This document shows, in pieces, positions 44,566-55,175 of a stretch of DNA of 64,000 nt. The stretch is from Thiogranum sp. GTDB lineage: Bacteria; Pseudomonadota; Gammaproteobacteria; DSM-19610. The position numbers and the translations under genes were made by a program. The notes below the pieces were generated by a model. It was given only the letters and a program-made list of their open reading frames with translations, did not search any database and was not told the DNA's origin. Each line of letters begins with the position of its first letter. The stretch's first letter is position 1. The stretch spans positions 1 to 64,000 of the forward strand of contig JASBSN010000123.1 in NCBI GenBank assembly GCA_030148915.1, in the 5' to 3' direction.

Positions 44566-44674
44566 GTCTCTGTCTCCCGACGCGCCCAGCTTGAGCCACG
44601 GTCTGTCACAGGGGCAGTTCCTGTCGCCCCGTGTTGTACCAAACCCTACAGTTCTGGTAGGTTAGCTGGCTACA

Positions 44675-47254
44675 TTGCCGCGCACGGCAATATATCCGGC
44701 TATCGGCGAGGATCGACGGTTCATGCGAAGACCGCAAAGCCAAGCTCCGTTGTGGTTTCTCGACGGGGAGGGTGTATGCGCGGCCGCGGCACGCGCCATA
44801 GATTGGTCGCGCTCCTCGCTGGGCGCACCCGAGGACTGGCCCTCAAGCCTTAAAAGCACCCTGGCGATGTTGCTGCATTCGCGCCACCCGATGTTCCTGT
44901 GGTGGGGGGAGGAACTCATCCAGTTCTATAACGACGCCTACCTGCCAAGTTTTGGCCAGGGAAAGCACCCTGCTGCGATGGGCCAACGCGGCGCCGAGTG
45001 CTGGGGGGAGATCTGGCCGATCATCGCCCCGCAAATCGAAGATGTCATGCAGCGCGGTGTGCCGAGCTGGAACGAAGACCACCTGGTGCCGATTTATCGC
45101 AACGGGCGCCTCGAGGAGGTCTACTGGACCTACGGCTACTCGCCGGTGTTTGGCGACCAGGGCGCGGTGGCCGGCACCCTGGTGGTGTGCACGGAAACCA
45201 CTCCGCGGGTACTGAGCGACCGGCGGCTGCGCGCTCTCCAGACACTTGCCGAGGTTGTCAACAGCGCCGCTGGCGCTACCTCGGTTTTCAACCGCGTGGC
45301 GACGGTGCTGGGTCAATTTCCGCATGATCTGCCTTTTGCGCTGATTTTTAAGGCTGCGGCGCAACACGGCGTCGAACTGGCCGCCTCGGTAGGGCTGGAT
45401 GAAGGCGCTCGACAACAGCTGAGCACCGAGTTAGGCCCCTACTTATCGGCCCCGGAAGCGGACGCCGGGTTGCGGCCGAGAGGCATGCAGCTGCTCACGC
45501 TGACCCTCGAGGTACCGGGCAGCCCCTGGCCAGAAGCGGTCACGCAGGTCTACATGGTGCCTCTGGCCCCCTCCGCGCCGGACAGTATGCCCAGTTGGAT
45601 CGTGTTTGGGCTGAGTCCGCGCCTGCTTTTCGATGCCGGCTATCGGGAATACCTGCAACATCTGGCGGAGCGAATCGGCCAGGCGTTGGCGCGCCGGCAT
45701 GCCGCGCGCGAGCGGGCAAGGCTGCTGCGCGAAGTTCGCCTCGAACAGGAGCGTCTGGCCGATCTGTTTGCCCAGGCGCCCGCTTTCATGTGCGTCGTAG
45801 AAGGGCCCGAGCATATCTACTCGCTGGCAAACAAGCGCTATTACGAGCTCATCGGGCGGCGTGACATCATCGGCAAGAGCGTGGTCGAAGTTCTGCCTGA
45901 GATGAAAGATCAGGGGTTCGTCCAATTATTGGACGAGGTTTATCGCACCGGTCGATCGCATTTCGGTACAGATATGCCGGTCCAACTGTCACGCCAACCC
46001 GATCAGCCGGGAGAGCAACGCTTTGTCGATTTTGTCTATCAGGCCTTCCGCGGATCCGATGACGCGATACTCGGCATTGTCGTTCATGGAATCGACCAGA
46101 CCAAGCGTCACCATGCCGAACAGGCGATGCTGGAAGCCGATCGCCGCAAGGATGAGTTCCTGGCAATCCTGGCGCATGAGCTGCGCAATCCGCTGGCCCC
46201 GATTAATAACTACGCTCAGCTGCTGGAGCAGCGAGCGCATGAGCCGGCGGTGGTTGCCACGGCCGCCGCCGCAATGTTGCGCCAAGTGCGCCAGATGGCC
46301 AGGCTGATCGATGATCTGCTCGATGTCAGCCGCATCAGCAGCGGCAAGATTGAGCTGCGCCGTGACAGGGTCGCAATGGATTCGGTGGTGCAGCAGGCCG
46401 TGGATGCCACACAGCTGTACTACGAGCGTGGGCGCCGGCAGCTGGAGGTGGTGCTCCCGGCGCAGCCTATTTACATTGATGCCGATGCAGCGCGCGTCAT
46501 TCAGATAATCGGCAATTTGCTCCACAATGCGGCCAAGTTCACCGCTGAAGGGGGGCAAGTGTGGTTGGGCGTAGACCGGGAACAAGCCACCGCGGTGGTG
46601 CGGGTGCGCGACGATGGTATCGGCATTGCCCCGGCCCAGTTGTGCACTATTTTTCAAATGTTCTCGCAGGCCGACACGTCTCTGGAACGTACCGGCGGCG
46701 GGCTGGGTATCGGTCTGGGTTTAGTGCGCAGTCTGGTCGAGCTGCACGGCGGGACGGTAGAGGCGCTGAGTGAAGGCATCGGGCGGGGTAGCGAGTTCGT
46801 GGTGCGCTTGCCGGTGGCACTCGAGGCGTCAACGCGAGACAGTAGCGAATATTCTCTTTATGCCGCTGCCGTGGCGCAGACTCGCATCCTGATCGTGGAC
46901 GATAATCGAGACGCCTGTGACTCCATGGCACAGTTGCTTCGAGCCACCGGCCACGACGCGCAGACCGCCTATGACGGTCTGGCAGGCGTGGAGATGGCCG
47001 AGCAGTATAAGCCGGACGTGGTCCTGCTCGATCTTGGTATGCCCAAGCTCAACGGCTACGGCGCCTGTCAGCGCATCCGCGCACAACCTTGGGGTCGGGC
47101 CATGACTGTGGTCGCGCTGACCGGATGGGGTCAGGCCGAGGATATGCGCCGCACAGAACAGGCCGGATTCGACGCGCATCTCGTCAAGCCGGTGGATGTT
47201 GCCGCCCTGGAGGATTTACTGCGCTCGATGAAAGCGGTTAAAGGGGTCGGCTAA
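44675..47254 (+). CDS. PAS hybrid sensor histidine kinase with C-terminal receiver domain
   Basis: FLAILAHELRNPLAPINNYAQLL; GGGLGIGLGLVRSLVELHGG; ILIVDDNRDACDSMAQLL...VVLLDLGMPKLNG. Confidence 0.93.
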   Translation: MPRTAIYPAIGEDRRFMRRPQSQAPLWFLDGEGVCAAAARAIDWSRSSLGAPEDWPSSLKSTLAMLLHSRHPMFLWWGEELIQFYNDAYLPSFGQGKHPAAMGQRGAECWGEIWPIIAPQIEDVMQRGVPSWNEDHLVPIYRNGRLEEVYWTYGYSPVFGDQGAVAGTLVVCTETTPRVLSDRRLRALQTLAEVVNSAAGATSVFNRVATVLGQFPHDLPFALIFKAAAQHGVELAASVGLDEGARQQLSTELGPYLSAPEADAGLRPRGMQLLTLTLEVPGSPWPEAVTQVYMVPLAPSAPDSMPSWIVFGLSPRLLFDAGYREYLQHLAERIGQALARRHAARERARLLREVRLEQERLADLFAQAPAFMCVVEGPEHIYSLANKRYYELIGRRDIIGKSVVEVLPEMKDQGFVQLLDEVYRTGRSHFGTDMPVQLSRQPDQPGEQRFVDFVYQAFRGSDDAILGIVVHGIDQTKRHHAEQAMLEADRRKDEFLAILAHELRNPLAPINNYAQLLEQRAHEPAVVATAAAAMLRQVRQMARLIDDLLDVSRISSGKIELRRDRVAMDSVVQQAVDATQLYYERGRRQLEVVLPAQPIYIDADAARVIQIIGNLLHNAAKFTAEGGQVWLGVDREQATAVVRVRDDGIGIAPAQLCTIFQMFSQADTSLERTGGGLGIGLGLVRSLVELHGGTVEALSEGIGRGSEFVVRLPVALEASTRDSSEYSLYAAAVAQTRILIVDDNRDACDSMAQLLRATGHDAQTAYDGLAGVEMAEQYKPDVVLLDLGMPKLNGYGACQRIRAQPWGRAMTVVALTGWGQAEDMRRTEQAGFDAHLVKPVDVAALEDLLRSMKAVKGVG

Positions 47255-47307
47255 GTGACGTGTCTGCGTACCGGTCGTTAGGATGCGCTAGAGCGCGGCT
47301 CATCGCG

Positions 47308-47472
47308 CTAAACAATGACCATTTCAAAATCGCTTTTGGTCACTCCACACTCCGGGCATTCCCAGTCCTCCGGAATGTCTTCCCAGCGCGTACCCGGGGC
47401 TATGCCGTCCTCGGGCAGGCCCAGCGATTCGTCGTAGATAAAGCCACATACCACGCATTCCCATCTTTTCAT
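47308..47472 (-). CDS. Rubredoxin (54 aa; not in supplied ORF track)
   Basis: Own translation: [54 protein letters not shown] with two CxxCG motifs. Confidence 0.96.
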   Translation of the reverse strand: MKRWECVVCGFIYDESLGLPEDGIAPGTRWEDIPEDWECPECGVTKSDFEMVIV

Positions 47473-47506
47473 TGTCTAGTGTCTCTTGAGTGCAAAATTA
47501 AGTGAA

Positions 47507-48454
<948 letters not shown>

Positions 48455-48546
48455 TTACGCCGGTGATAATCTGCGCTAGCGCGCGGCTTAGGCCACTGCG
48501 CCAAGTCGTCAGAGGGTGATAAGACAATGCATTTGAAGCATTAAGT

Positions 48547-49116
48547 TTAAGTTCGAACCGTTTTACCGGTGGCCAGGTCGCGAATGCAGGTGGGGTTTGT
48601 GTAGCCGCCGAGCGGGCCGGGCAGCCAGTCGTCGATTTTGTCGGCAAAGCGCAACTGAACCTGCAACAGCGTTCGCGCCGGGCGTTGCCGGCTGATATTG
48701 GCGCTGGTCGACACCAGGGCGCTACCGACGCGGCGGCACAGGCGACTGACCAGGGGATGATCGCTGACCCGCACGGCGAGCGTCGTATGCTCGCCGGTCA
48801 GCCAGCGCGGGCAATCGGTCGCAGCCGGCACCAGCCAGGTGACGGGGCCTGGCCAGCTCTCGCGCAACCGCCGCAGGCGCTCGCCGGATTGCGGTTGCAG
48901 CCAAGGTTGCAGTTGCGTCCAGTCCGCGGCTACCAGTATCAACCCCTTTTTTTGCGCGCGGCGCTTGATCGCCAACAGGCGTGAGACCGCCTCCGGGTTG
49001 GCCGGATCGCAACCCAGACCGAAGACCGCTTCCGTGGGGTAGGCGACAATACCGCCGCCGCGGATGCACAACGACGCCTTGCGCAAGCGGAAACTGTCTC
49101 CCGAGTTGCCGCTCAT
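48547..49116 (-). CDS. tsaC: Threonylcarbamoyl-AMP synthase (Sua5/YrdC)
   Basis: GGIVAYPTEAVFGLGCDPANPEAVSRLLAIKRRAQKKGLILVA. Confidence 0.95.
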   Translation of the reverse strand: MSGNSGDSFRLRKASLCIRGGGIVAYPTEAVFGLGCDPANPEAVSRLLAIKRRAQKKGLILVAADWTQLQPWLQPQSGERLRRLRESWPGPVTWLVPAATDCPRWLTGEHTTLAVRVSDHPLVSRLCRRVGSALVSTSANISRQRPARTLLQVQLRFADKIDDWLPGPLGGYTNPTCIRDLATGKTVRT

Positions 49117-49134
49117 GGCGCGATGAGGCAGCGT

Positions 49135-51444
49135 TTAGTTCGCGGCATCGGTTTCGGTGGCGTCCTGCTCCTCACACGGCTCGGCGAACTTGCACTCCGG
49201 TTGCGGGCAAACGCGTTCGGCGCCGCGTTTCTTGGTCGTTTTCAGCGTCAGGATCGGCCAGTTGCAGTCCGGGCAGGGGCCGGCCACCGGTTCGTTCCAC
49301 ACCGCGTAGTCGCAGTCCGGGTAGGTCGAGCAGGAATAGAAAATCTTGCCCCGCCGGGATTTGCGCTTGAGCATGCTCCCCTTGCTGCATTTTGGGCAGG
49401 CGACGCCGGTATCGGCGGGTTTTTCCAGCGGTTCGATATATTTGCAATCGGGGTAGCTGGAACAGCCGATGAATTTGCCATAGCGCCCGCTGCGAATAAT
49501 CAGCTGCGATTGGCACTCCGGGCAATTGCGTCCTTCGACTATTTCCGGTTCAGCGGATTCCGCGCTGTCGTCGAGGTTGCGGGTGTAATCGCACTCGGGG
49601 AAGCCGCTGCAGCCGATGAAGCGCCCGCGTCTGCCGAGGCGGATGTTCAGCGGCTTGCCGCATTTCGGGCAGTCTTCGTCGAGCGCCTCGGTGGTTACTT
49701 CGGCACGCGAAACGCTCTGTTCCTTGTCCTCGACCAGTTCCTTGAACGGATACCAGAACTCTTTCATCAGCGGTACCCACTCTTTTTCACCGCGCGAGAC
49801 TTCGTCCAGTTCGTCTTCGAGGCGCGCGGTGAAATCATAGTCGACGTAGCGGGTGAAATGGTTGGTGAGGAACTTGCTGACGATGCGCCCGACGTCGGTG
49901 GGCGCAAAGCGGCGTTTTTCCAAAATCACGTACTCACGCTGCTGTAGCGTCGAGATAATCGTCGCATAGGTGGAAGGGCGGCCGATGCCATGCTCTTCCA
50001 GAGTCTTGACCAGACTGGCTTCGCTGTACCGCGGAGGGGGTTCGGTGAAGTGCTGTTCGGGGCGGATTTTGAGCAGCTTGGCTTTGTCGCCTTTTTCCAT
50101 CGGCGGTAACCGGTTTTCGTCACCGGCGAGTTTTTTAGCGTCGTCGACGCCCTCTTCGTAGACGGCCATGAACCCGGGTTCGACTACGGTTGAGCCGGTG
50201 GAGCGTAGAATATTGCCCTCGCCGACGGCAAAATCGACGCCGACGGTGTGGATCGTGGCATGGATCATCTGACTCGCCACCGTGCGCTTCCAGATCAGGT
50301 TATAAAGTTTGTACTGGTCCGAGGATAAATGCGCCTTGATGTTCTCCGGTACGTTGTGCGCAGAGGTCGGGCGCACCGCCTCGTGCGCTTCCTGGGCATT
50401 TTTGGCCTTGGTTTTGAACGTGTGCGGCTGTTTCGGCACCTTGTCCGCGCCGTAGCGTTCACTGATCATCTGGCGCAGCTCGTCGAGCGCTTCGGTGGCG
50501 AGCGTTACGGAATCGGTACGCATGTAAGTGATCAGGCCGGTGGCGCCCTCACCAATATCGATACCTTCGTACAATTGTTGGGCCACCGTCATGGTGCGCT
50601 TGGTGCTGAAACCCAGCTTGCGCGAGGCCTCCTGTTGCAGCGTCGAGGTGGTGAAAGGCGCCGCCGGATTGCGTTTGCGCTGTTTCTTTTCGATGCTGCT
50701 GACGATCAGTTCGCCGTTGGCCGCGCCGGTCAGTTCCTGTTCGGCGGCGTGCGCCTGGTCTTGCTGGTGAATACTGAACTGGGTGAGTTTTTTGCTGTGC
50801 AGGTGGGTCAGCCGGGCGGAGAAGGCCTGCCCGTCTTTTTCAGCATCGGCCTCGATGGTCCAGTATTCGCGCGCTTTGAACTTTTCAATTTCGTCTTCGC
50901 GCTCGACGATCATGCGCAGGGCGGGGCTCTGTACGCGGCCCGCCGACAGGCCGCGGCGGATTTTCTTCCACAGCAGCGGCGACAGGTTAAAGCCCACCAG
51001 GTAGTCGAGCGCCCGCCGCGCCTGCTGGGCGTTGACCATGTCAGTGGAAAGTTCGCGCGGGTGTTGGATGGCTTCGTTGATGGCCCGCTTGGTGATCTCA
51101 TGGAACACTACCCGATAAACGCCTTTATCCTTGAGCGAGTTACGGTCTTTAAGGAGTTCATAAAGGTGCCAGGAGATGGCTTCGCCCTCGCGGTCGGGGT
51201 CAGTCGCCAGATACAGGTTCTCGGCTTTTTTCATCGCCTTGGCGATGGCGTCCACATGCCGCGCGTTACGTTCTATCACCTGGTACTTCATGGTGAAGTC
51301 TGCCTGGGGGTCGACCGCGCCCTCTTTGGGGATCAGATCGCGCACGTGACCGTAGGAGGCGAGCACTTCAAAGCCCTTGCCCAGATACTTTTTTATAGTC
51401 TTCGCCTTGGCGGGCGATTCGACGATGACCAGATTCGCGCTCAT
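49135..51444 (-). CDS. topA: DNA topoisomerase I with four C-terminal Cys clusters
   Basis: MSANLVIVESPAKAKTIKKYLGKGFEVLASYGHVRDL; several CPxC...C zinc-ribbon repeats. Confidence 0.98.
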   Translation of the reverse strand: MSANLVIVESPAKAKTIKKYLGKGFEVLASYGHVRDLIPKEGAVDPQADFTMKYQVIERNARHVDAIAKAMKKAENLYLATDPDREGEAISWHLYELLKDRNSLKDKGVYRVVFHEITKRAINEAIQHPRELSTDMVNAQQARRALDYLVGFNLSPLLWKKIRRGLSAGRVQSPALRMIVEREDEIEKFKAREYWTIEADAEKDGQAFSARLTHLHSKKLTQFSIHQQDQAHAAEQELTGAANGELIVSSIEKKQRKRNPAAPFTTSTLQQEASRKLGFSTKRTMTVAQQLYEGIDIGEGATGLITYMRTDSVTLATEALDELRQMISERYGADKVPKQPHTFKTKAKNAQEAHEAVRPTSAHNVPENIKAHLSSDQYKLYNLIWKRTVASQMIHATIHTVGVDFAVGEGNILRSTGSTVVEPGFMAVYEEGVDDAKKLAGDENRLPPMEKGDKAKLLKIRPEQHFTEPPPRYSEASLVKTLEEHGIGRPSTYATIISTLQQREYVILEKRRFAPTDVGRIVSKFLTNHFTRYVDYDFTARLEDELDEVSRGEKEWVPLMKEFWYPFKELVEDKEQSVSRAEVTTEALDEDCPKCGKPLNIRLGRRGRFIGCSGFPECDYTRNLDDSAESAEPEIVEGRNCPECQSQLIIRSGRYGKFIGCSSYPDCKYIEPLEKPADTGVACPKCSKGSMLKRKSRRGKIFYSCSTYPDCDYAVWNEPVAGPCPDCNWPILTLKTTKKRGAERVCPQPECKFAEPCEEQDATETDAAN

Positions 51445-51455
51445 GTGCTCTATAG

Positions 51456-51482
51456 CTAAAAAGCCGCACCAGGGTGCGGCTT
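51456..51482 (-). terminator. Intrinsic terminator after smg (AAGCCGCACC/GGTGCGGCTT with T run on - strand)
   Basis: 10-bp inverted repeat 51461-51470/51473-51482. Confidence 0.7.
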
Positions 51483-51506
51483 GGTAAGTGGATACGGTTG
51501 CCGCGG

Positions 51507-51986
51507 CTAGTGGAGGTGGCCGCCCGGCATACTGTCAAATACCAGGTCTTCCATCCAGGCGTAAGCGGCTTCGGCGCCGGGCTGATTGAACAGCACCATC
51601 AGCACCACCCATTTCAGTTGGCCGATGTCAAAATCATCGGTGTCCAGAGCCATGGCGCGGTCGATGACCCGTTCGCGCGACTCCGGGGTCAGAATACCCA
51701 TTTGTTCCAGAAACAGCAGAAAACCGCGGCTTTCGGTGTCCAGGCGCTCGCTTTCGCTCTCGGCATAGATGCGCAGCGCGTGTTCGGTCTGGGGTGCGTG
51801 TACCTGGTGCGGTTGTACAGCCAGATCCTCCAGCCACTCAAAGGCCTGATTGATATCGCTGGCCGGGAAGCCGGCTTCCACCAGCTCGGTGTGCAGAGAC
51901 TCCCGATCGGAGCTCAGTTCAGTCTCCTCATCCATGTAATAGTGCTCGAACAGGTACATGAGCACATCAAACATATTTTCTTTCAT
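51507..51986 (-). CDS. smg: Smg family protein (DUF494)
   Basis: MKENMFDVLMYLFEHYYMDEETELSSDRESLHTELVEAGF; adjacent to dprA. Confidence 0.95.
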   Translation of the reverse strand: MKENMFDVLMYLFEHYYMDEETELSSDRESLHTELVEAGFPASDINQAFEWLEDLAVQPHQVHAPQTEHALRIYAESESERLDTESRGFLLFLEQMGILTPESRERVIDRAMALDTDDFDIGQLKWVVLMVLFNQPGAEAAYAWMEDLVFDSMPGGHLH

Positions 51987-51995
51987 ATCAAGCCT

Positions 51996-53135
51996 CTACC
52001 TTGCGCGTATATAGCGCCCGCCGGCACTGGAGTGTACCCTGCCCTCGAGCTCCAGCAGAAGCAGCATGGAGGAAACCTCTTCCGGCGTCAATCCGCTGCG
52101 CTGCACCAGCTGATCCACGGCAACCGGATCGTAACCCATGGCATCGAGCAGTTTCCGGTAGTCGCCGGCGAGCGCGGACGCCTGGGCGGGCGGCTCGCCA
52201 GGGTGCATCGACGGGGGCTGCTCGGGGGCTCGGGCAACGCTCAATAAGGGTGCCAATTCCTCCAGCACATGCTCACCGTTCTCCACCAGTTTCGCCCCTT
52301 GGCGTATCAGTGCATGGCAGCCGCGCGCCAGCGGATTGTGGATCGAGCCGGGGATAGCGAAGACTTCCCGTCCCTGTTCCAGCGCCTGTCGGGCGGTAAT
52401 CAGCGAACCGGAACGCAGTGCCGCCTCGACCACCAGGGTGCCGACACTCAGACCGCTGATGATACGGTTGCGGCGCGGGAAGTTGGCCGCCAGCGGCGGC
52501 GTGCCGGGCGCAAACTCGCTGACCAGGGCGCCCTGGTCGGCGATCTGGTGGGCCAGCTGACGATGCTCCGCCGGGTAAACACGGTCCAGGCCGGTGCCGG
52601 TGACCGCTACCGTGCCGGCGGCGCTGCGCAGGGCGCCGCGGTGCGCAGCGGCGTCGATACCGGTGGCCAGACCGCTGCAAATAGTCAGCCCGCAATGGCC
52701 CAGAAACGCAGCAAAATCCTCGGCCAGCGCCTGTCCTGCCTGGCTCGGGTTGCGGCTGCCCACCATCGCCAGCATGGGTTGCTGCAGATAATCGGCATCG
52801 CCGTGAACGAACAGCAGCGGGGGCGGATCCGCGATGGCGGCGAGCAGCCGCGGATAGGCGGCGTCGGTGAGGCGCAGCAGGTGATTGCCGCTGCTGTTCA
52901 GCCAGGCCAAGTCGGTGTCGACCGCCCGCCAGTCGGGTTGTTTAAGGGCCTCGACCGTACGCTTTGGCAGGCCGAGCGCGCTCAGGTGGGCGGCGTCGGC
53001 GGCCAGAACGTCTTTGGCCAGCGCGAAGTGGTGCAGCAGCCGCAGCACGCTGCGCCCGCCAATACCGGGGGTGTGATAAAGCGCCAGCCAGGCAGGCGTG
53101 TCTTCGTCCGCGGGCGTCGGGGTGGTTGCACTCAT
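51996..53135 (-). CDS. dprA: DNA-processing protein DprA
   Basis: MVGSRNPSQAGQALAEDFAAFLG...LATGIDAAAHRGAL...FPRRNRIISGLS; SD AGGAG before 53135. Confidence 0.96.
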   Translation of the reverse strand: MSATTPTPADEDTPAWLALYHTPGIGGRSVLRLLHHFALAKDVLAADAAHLSALGLPKRTVEALKQPDWRAVDTDLAWLNSSGNHLLRLTDAAYPRLLAAIADPPPLLFVHGDADYLQQPMLAMVGSRNPSQAGQALAEDFAAFLGHCGLTICSGLATGIDAAAHRGALRSAAGTVAVTGTGLDRVYPAEHRQLAHQIADQGALVSEFAPGTPPLAANFPRRNRIISGLSVGTLVVEAALRSGSLITARQALEQGREVFAIPGSIHNPLARGCHALIRQGAKLVENGEHVLEELAPLLSVARAPEQPPSMHPGEPPAQASALAGDYRKLLDAMGYDPVAVDQLVQRSGLTPEEVSSMLLLLELEGRVHSSAGGRYIRAR

Positions 53136-53172
53136 CCTTGAGTCTCCTGGCATAAAAAACCGGTGCCTCGGT

Positions 53173-53191
53173 GCATGGTCTTATACCATGC
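53173..53191. repeat. Perfect inverted repeat GCATGGT-CTTAT-ACCATGC between the LysM gene and dprA
   Basis: 7-bp arms, 5-nt loop. Confidence 0.7.
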
Positions 53192-53229
53192 CCGAAGGTA
53201 GCGGTGTTTACCAGTCGTTCAGGGAGTGC

Positions 53230-54264
53230 TCAGGGCGTGCGGACGCGGTCCCCCACGTGCAGCGCGCTGGTGGCTTTGAGTACCAGCCCGAAGCTGACCT
53301 TGTCAAAACTGCGGAACACCATCAGCAGGCCGGCCTCTTCGTCGGGAAGTTGAACGGTGCTTTTGCGTGCCCCGTCGCTGCGCACCTGATCGACGATCAG
53401 GTCGCCGCGCTGGTCGATGGCGAACACAGTACCCACATCGACGCCTTCGCGCGTGCCGCGATTGAGCACGACGATCTGGAACTGGCCAATCTGGCTGACA
53501 CCGTCAAGCACCGAAATGATGGTGCCAGCGATCGGGGTGTCCGGCGCATGCGGGGTGAAGTACGCGTAGACGTCCTCTCGGGTCACCGGCAGGACGCGGT
53601 CGCCGATATTGATTTCGCGCGTGGTGCGGGTGAGCTTGAGGGTCGCCGGGTCGCCGAATTTTTGCGCGTCGGCTTCACCCAGAAAGAGCGCTTCGTAGCC
53701 GAGAATTTCACCGCTGTCGGGATCCGTGTAGGGCCCGCCGGGACGGAAAACGTTATATCGGTTGCCCTGGTCGGCGGTGATGCCGCGGACATAGACGCGG
53801 TCACCGGAGCCGACTATCAGGTGCTCGTCGGCGCTGGACACCACGTAGGCAGCGGCTTTCAGGGTGGCGTCATCGGCCACCAGCGGTTGGGTCAGGAATT
53901 GCTGGATGGCATCGATGGGAATTGTCGGAATGGCTTTGTCCAGGCGTTCGGCTCGCGCCCGCGGTGAGAGCTTGAACGAGCCCTTGCCGCGCTGCACGCG
54001 TAACTGCGGCTTGCCGTCGATATACACCAGACTGATGATGTCGCCCGGATAAATAAGGTGTGGATTCTCTATCTGCGGATTGACGTACCAGACTTCGGGC
54101 CACAGCCAGGGGCTTTGCAGAAAACGTGCGGAGATATCCCAGAGTGTATCTCCCTTGACCACTACGTAGCGGTCCGGGTGCCCATCCTTGAGTGCCACCT
54201 GATCGGCAAAGGCCGCGGTGCCCAGCAGCGCCAGAGCCAGCGCCAGCGATTTGAATATCGACAT
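53230..54264 (-). CDS. LysM peptidoglycan-binding domain protein
   Basis: Signal peptide; DRYVVVKGDTLWDISARFLQSPWLWPEVWYVNPQIENPHLIYPGDIISLVYIDGKPQL; divergent from def. Confidence 0.95.
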   Translation of the reverse strand: MSIFKSLALALALLGTAAFADQVALKDGHPDRYVVVKGDTLWDISARFLQSPWLWPEVWYVNPQIENPHLIYPGDIISLVYIDGKPQLRVQRGKGSFKLSPRARAERLDKAIPTIPIDAIQQFLTQPLVADDATLKAAAYVVSSADEHLIVGSGDRVYVRGITADQGNRYNVFRPGGPYTDPDSGEILGYEALFLGEADAQKFGDPATLKLTRTTREINIGDRVLPVTREDVYAYFTPHAPDTPIAGTIISVLDGVSQIGQFQIVVLNRGTREGVDVGTVFAIDQRGDLIVDQVRSDGARKSTVQLPDEEAGLLMVFRSFDKVSFGLVLKATSALHVGDRVRTP

Positions 54265-54463
54265 AAGGCGATCCCTTTTATTAAGTACCGAATTTATCCG
54301 TTCCCGGCCGCGGCGAAGCCGCAAGGCATCCTAATTCGATGATATATAACGGCAGTTGGCGCATGGAGTGTAGCGGAATTTGCTGCCTGGCAAAATATTC
54401 GCCCCGGCTAAACGCGCCTACGATCATTATGTTAGAGTATAGGGGTGTGCAGAAAGCTTGATT

Positions 54464-54479
54464 TGTGACCTTTATCACA
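54464..54479. promoter_or_regulatory. Perfect CRP/Vfr-type dyad TGTGA-CCTTTA-TCACA abutting the def start codon
   Basis: Both half sites match consensus exactly; last base is the A of ATG at 54479. Confidence 0.55.
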
Positions 54480-55024
54480 TGGCGATTCTCGATATTTTAC
54501 ATTTTCCCGATCCTCGCTTGCGCCAACGCGCCCTCGAGGTAGAGCGGGTCGACGCGTCCTTGCGGGCGCTCATCGACGATATGTTTGCAACCATGTACCA
54601 GGCACCCGGCATCGGCCTGGCGGCCACCCAGGTGAATGTCCACCAGCGGCTATTGGTCATTGATGTTTCCAAGGACCAGGATCAGCCGCAGGTGTTCATC
54701 AACCCGGAGATCCTCGCGCGCGAAGGCGTCGAGGAAATGGACGAAGGTTGTCTTTCGGTGCCGGGCTTTTACGAGCGCGTGCAGCGCGCCGAGCGCATCA
54801 CGGTGCGCGCCCTGAATCGTGACGGCGAAGCTTTCGAGCTGGAAGCCGACGGCCTGCTGGCTGTGTGCATCCAGCACGAGATCGACCACCTCGATGGGAA
54901 ACTGTTCGTCGACTACCTGTCGCAACTAAAGCGCCAGCGCATTCGCAAAAAACTGGAAAAGCAGCGACGCCTGGGTATCGAGGACAACGTGGACCACGAC
55001 CGGCACGCCGAACCGGTCATCTAG
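54479..55024 (+). CDS. def: Peptide deformylase
   Basis: [18 protein letters not shown]...[12 protein letters not shown]...EGCLSVPG...[13 protein letters not shown]. Confidence 0.98.
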   Translation: MAILDILHFPDPRLRQRALEVERVDASLRALIDDMFATMYQAPGIGLAATQVNVHQRLLVIDVSKDQDQPQVFINPEILAREGVEEMDEGCLSVPGFYERVQRAERITVRALNRDGEAFELEADGLLAVCIQHEIDHLDGKLFVDYLSQLKRQRIRKKLEKQRRLGIEDNVDHDRHAEPVI

Positions 55025-55175
55025 CCGGTTTGGCCTGCCGGTCGCCGATCGAGAACATTGGATGTCTATTTCACCCGCGACAGCGACGCAGTATCTGCCT
55101 GTGCCCTCCCTAATCCTGACGCCAGGTTTGCCGGTGGTCACCGTGGCAAACCGCTGAGCCCGGGTCGAACCCGCA

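Larger units (their letters stand above)
44338..44566 (+). ncRNA. Candidate GGA-rich regulatory sRNA of about 228 nt (CsrA/RsmA-sponge-like)
   Basis: 11 GGA motifs within 44341-44466; structured CTTTCGGA/TCCGAAAG stem; tandem intrinsic terminators; no convincing ORF. Confidence 0.65.

Noticed and set aside
50329-51459. 376-aa ORF on + strand opposite topA
   Set aside because: Antisense to topA with no independent support
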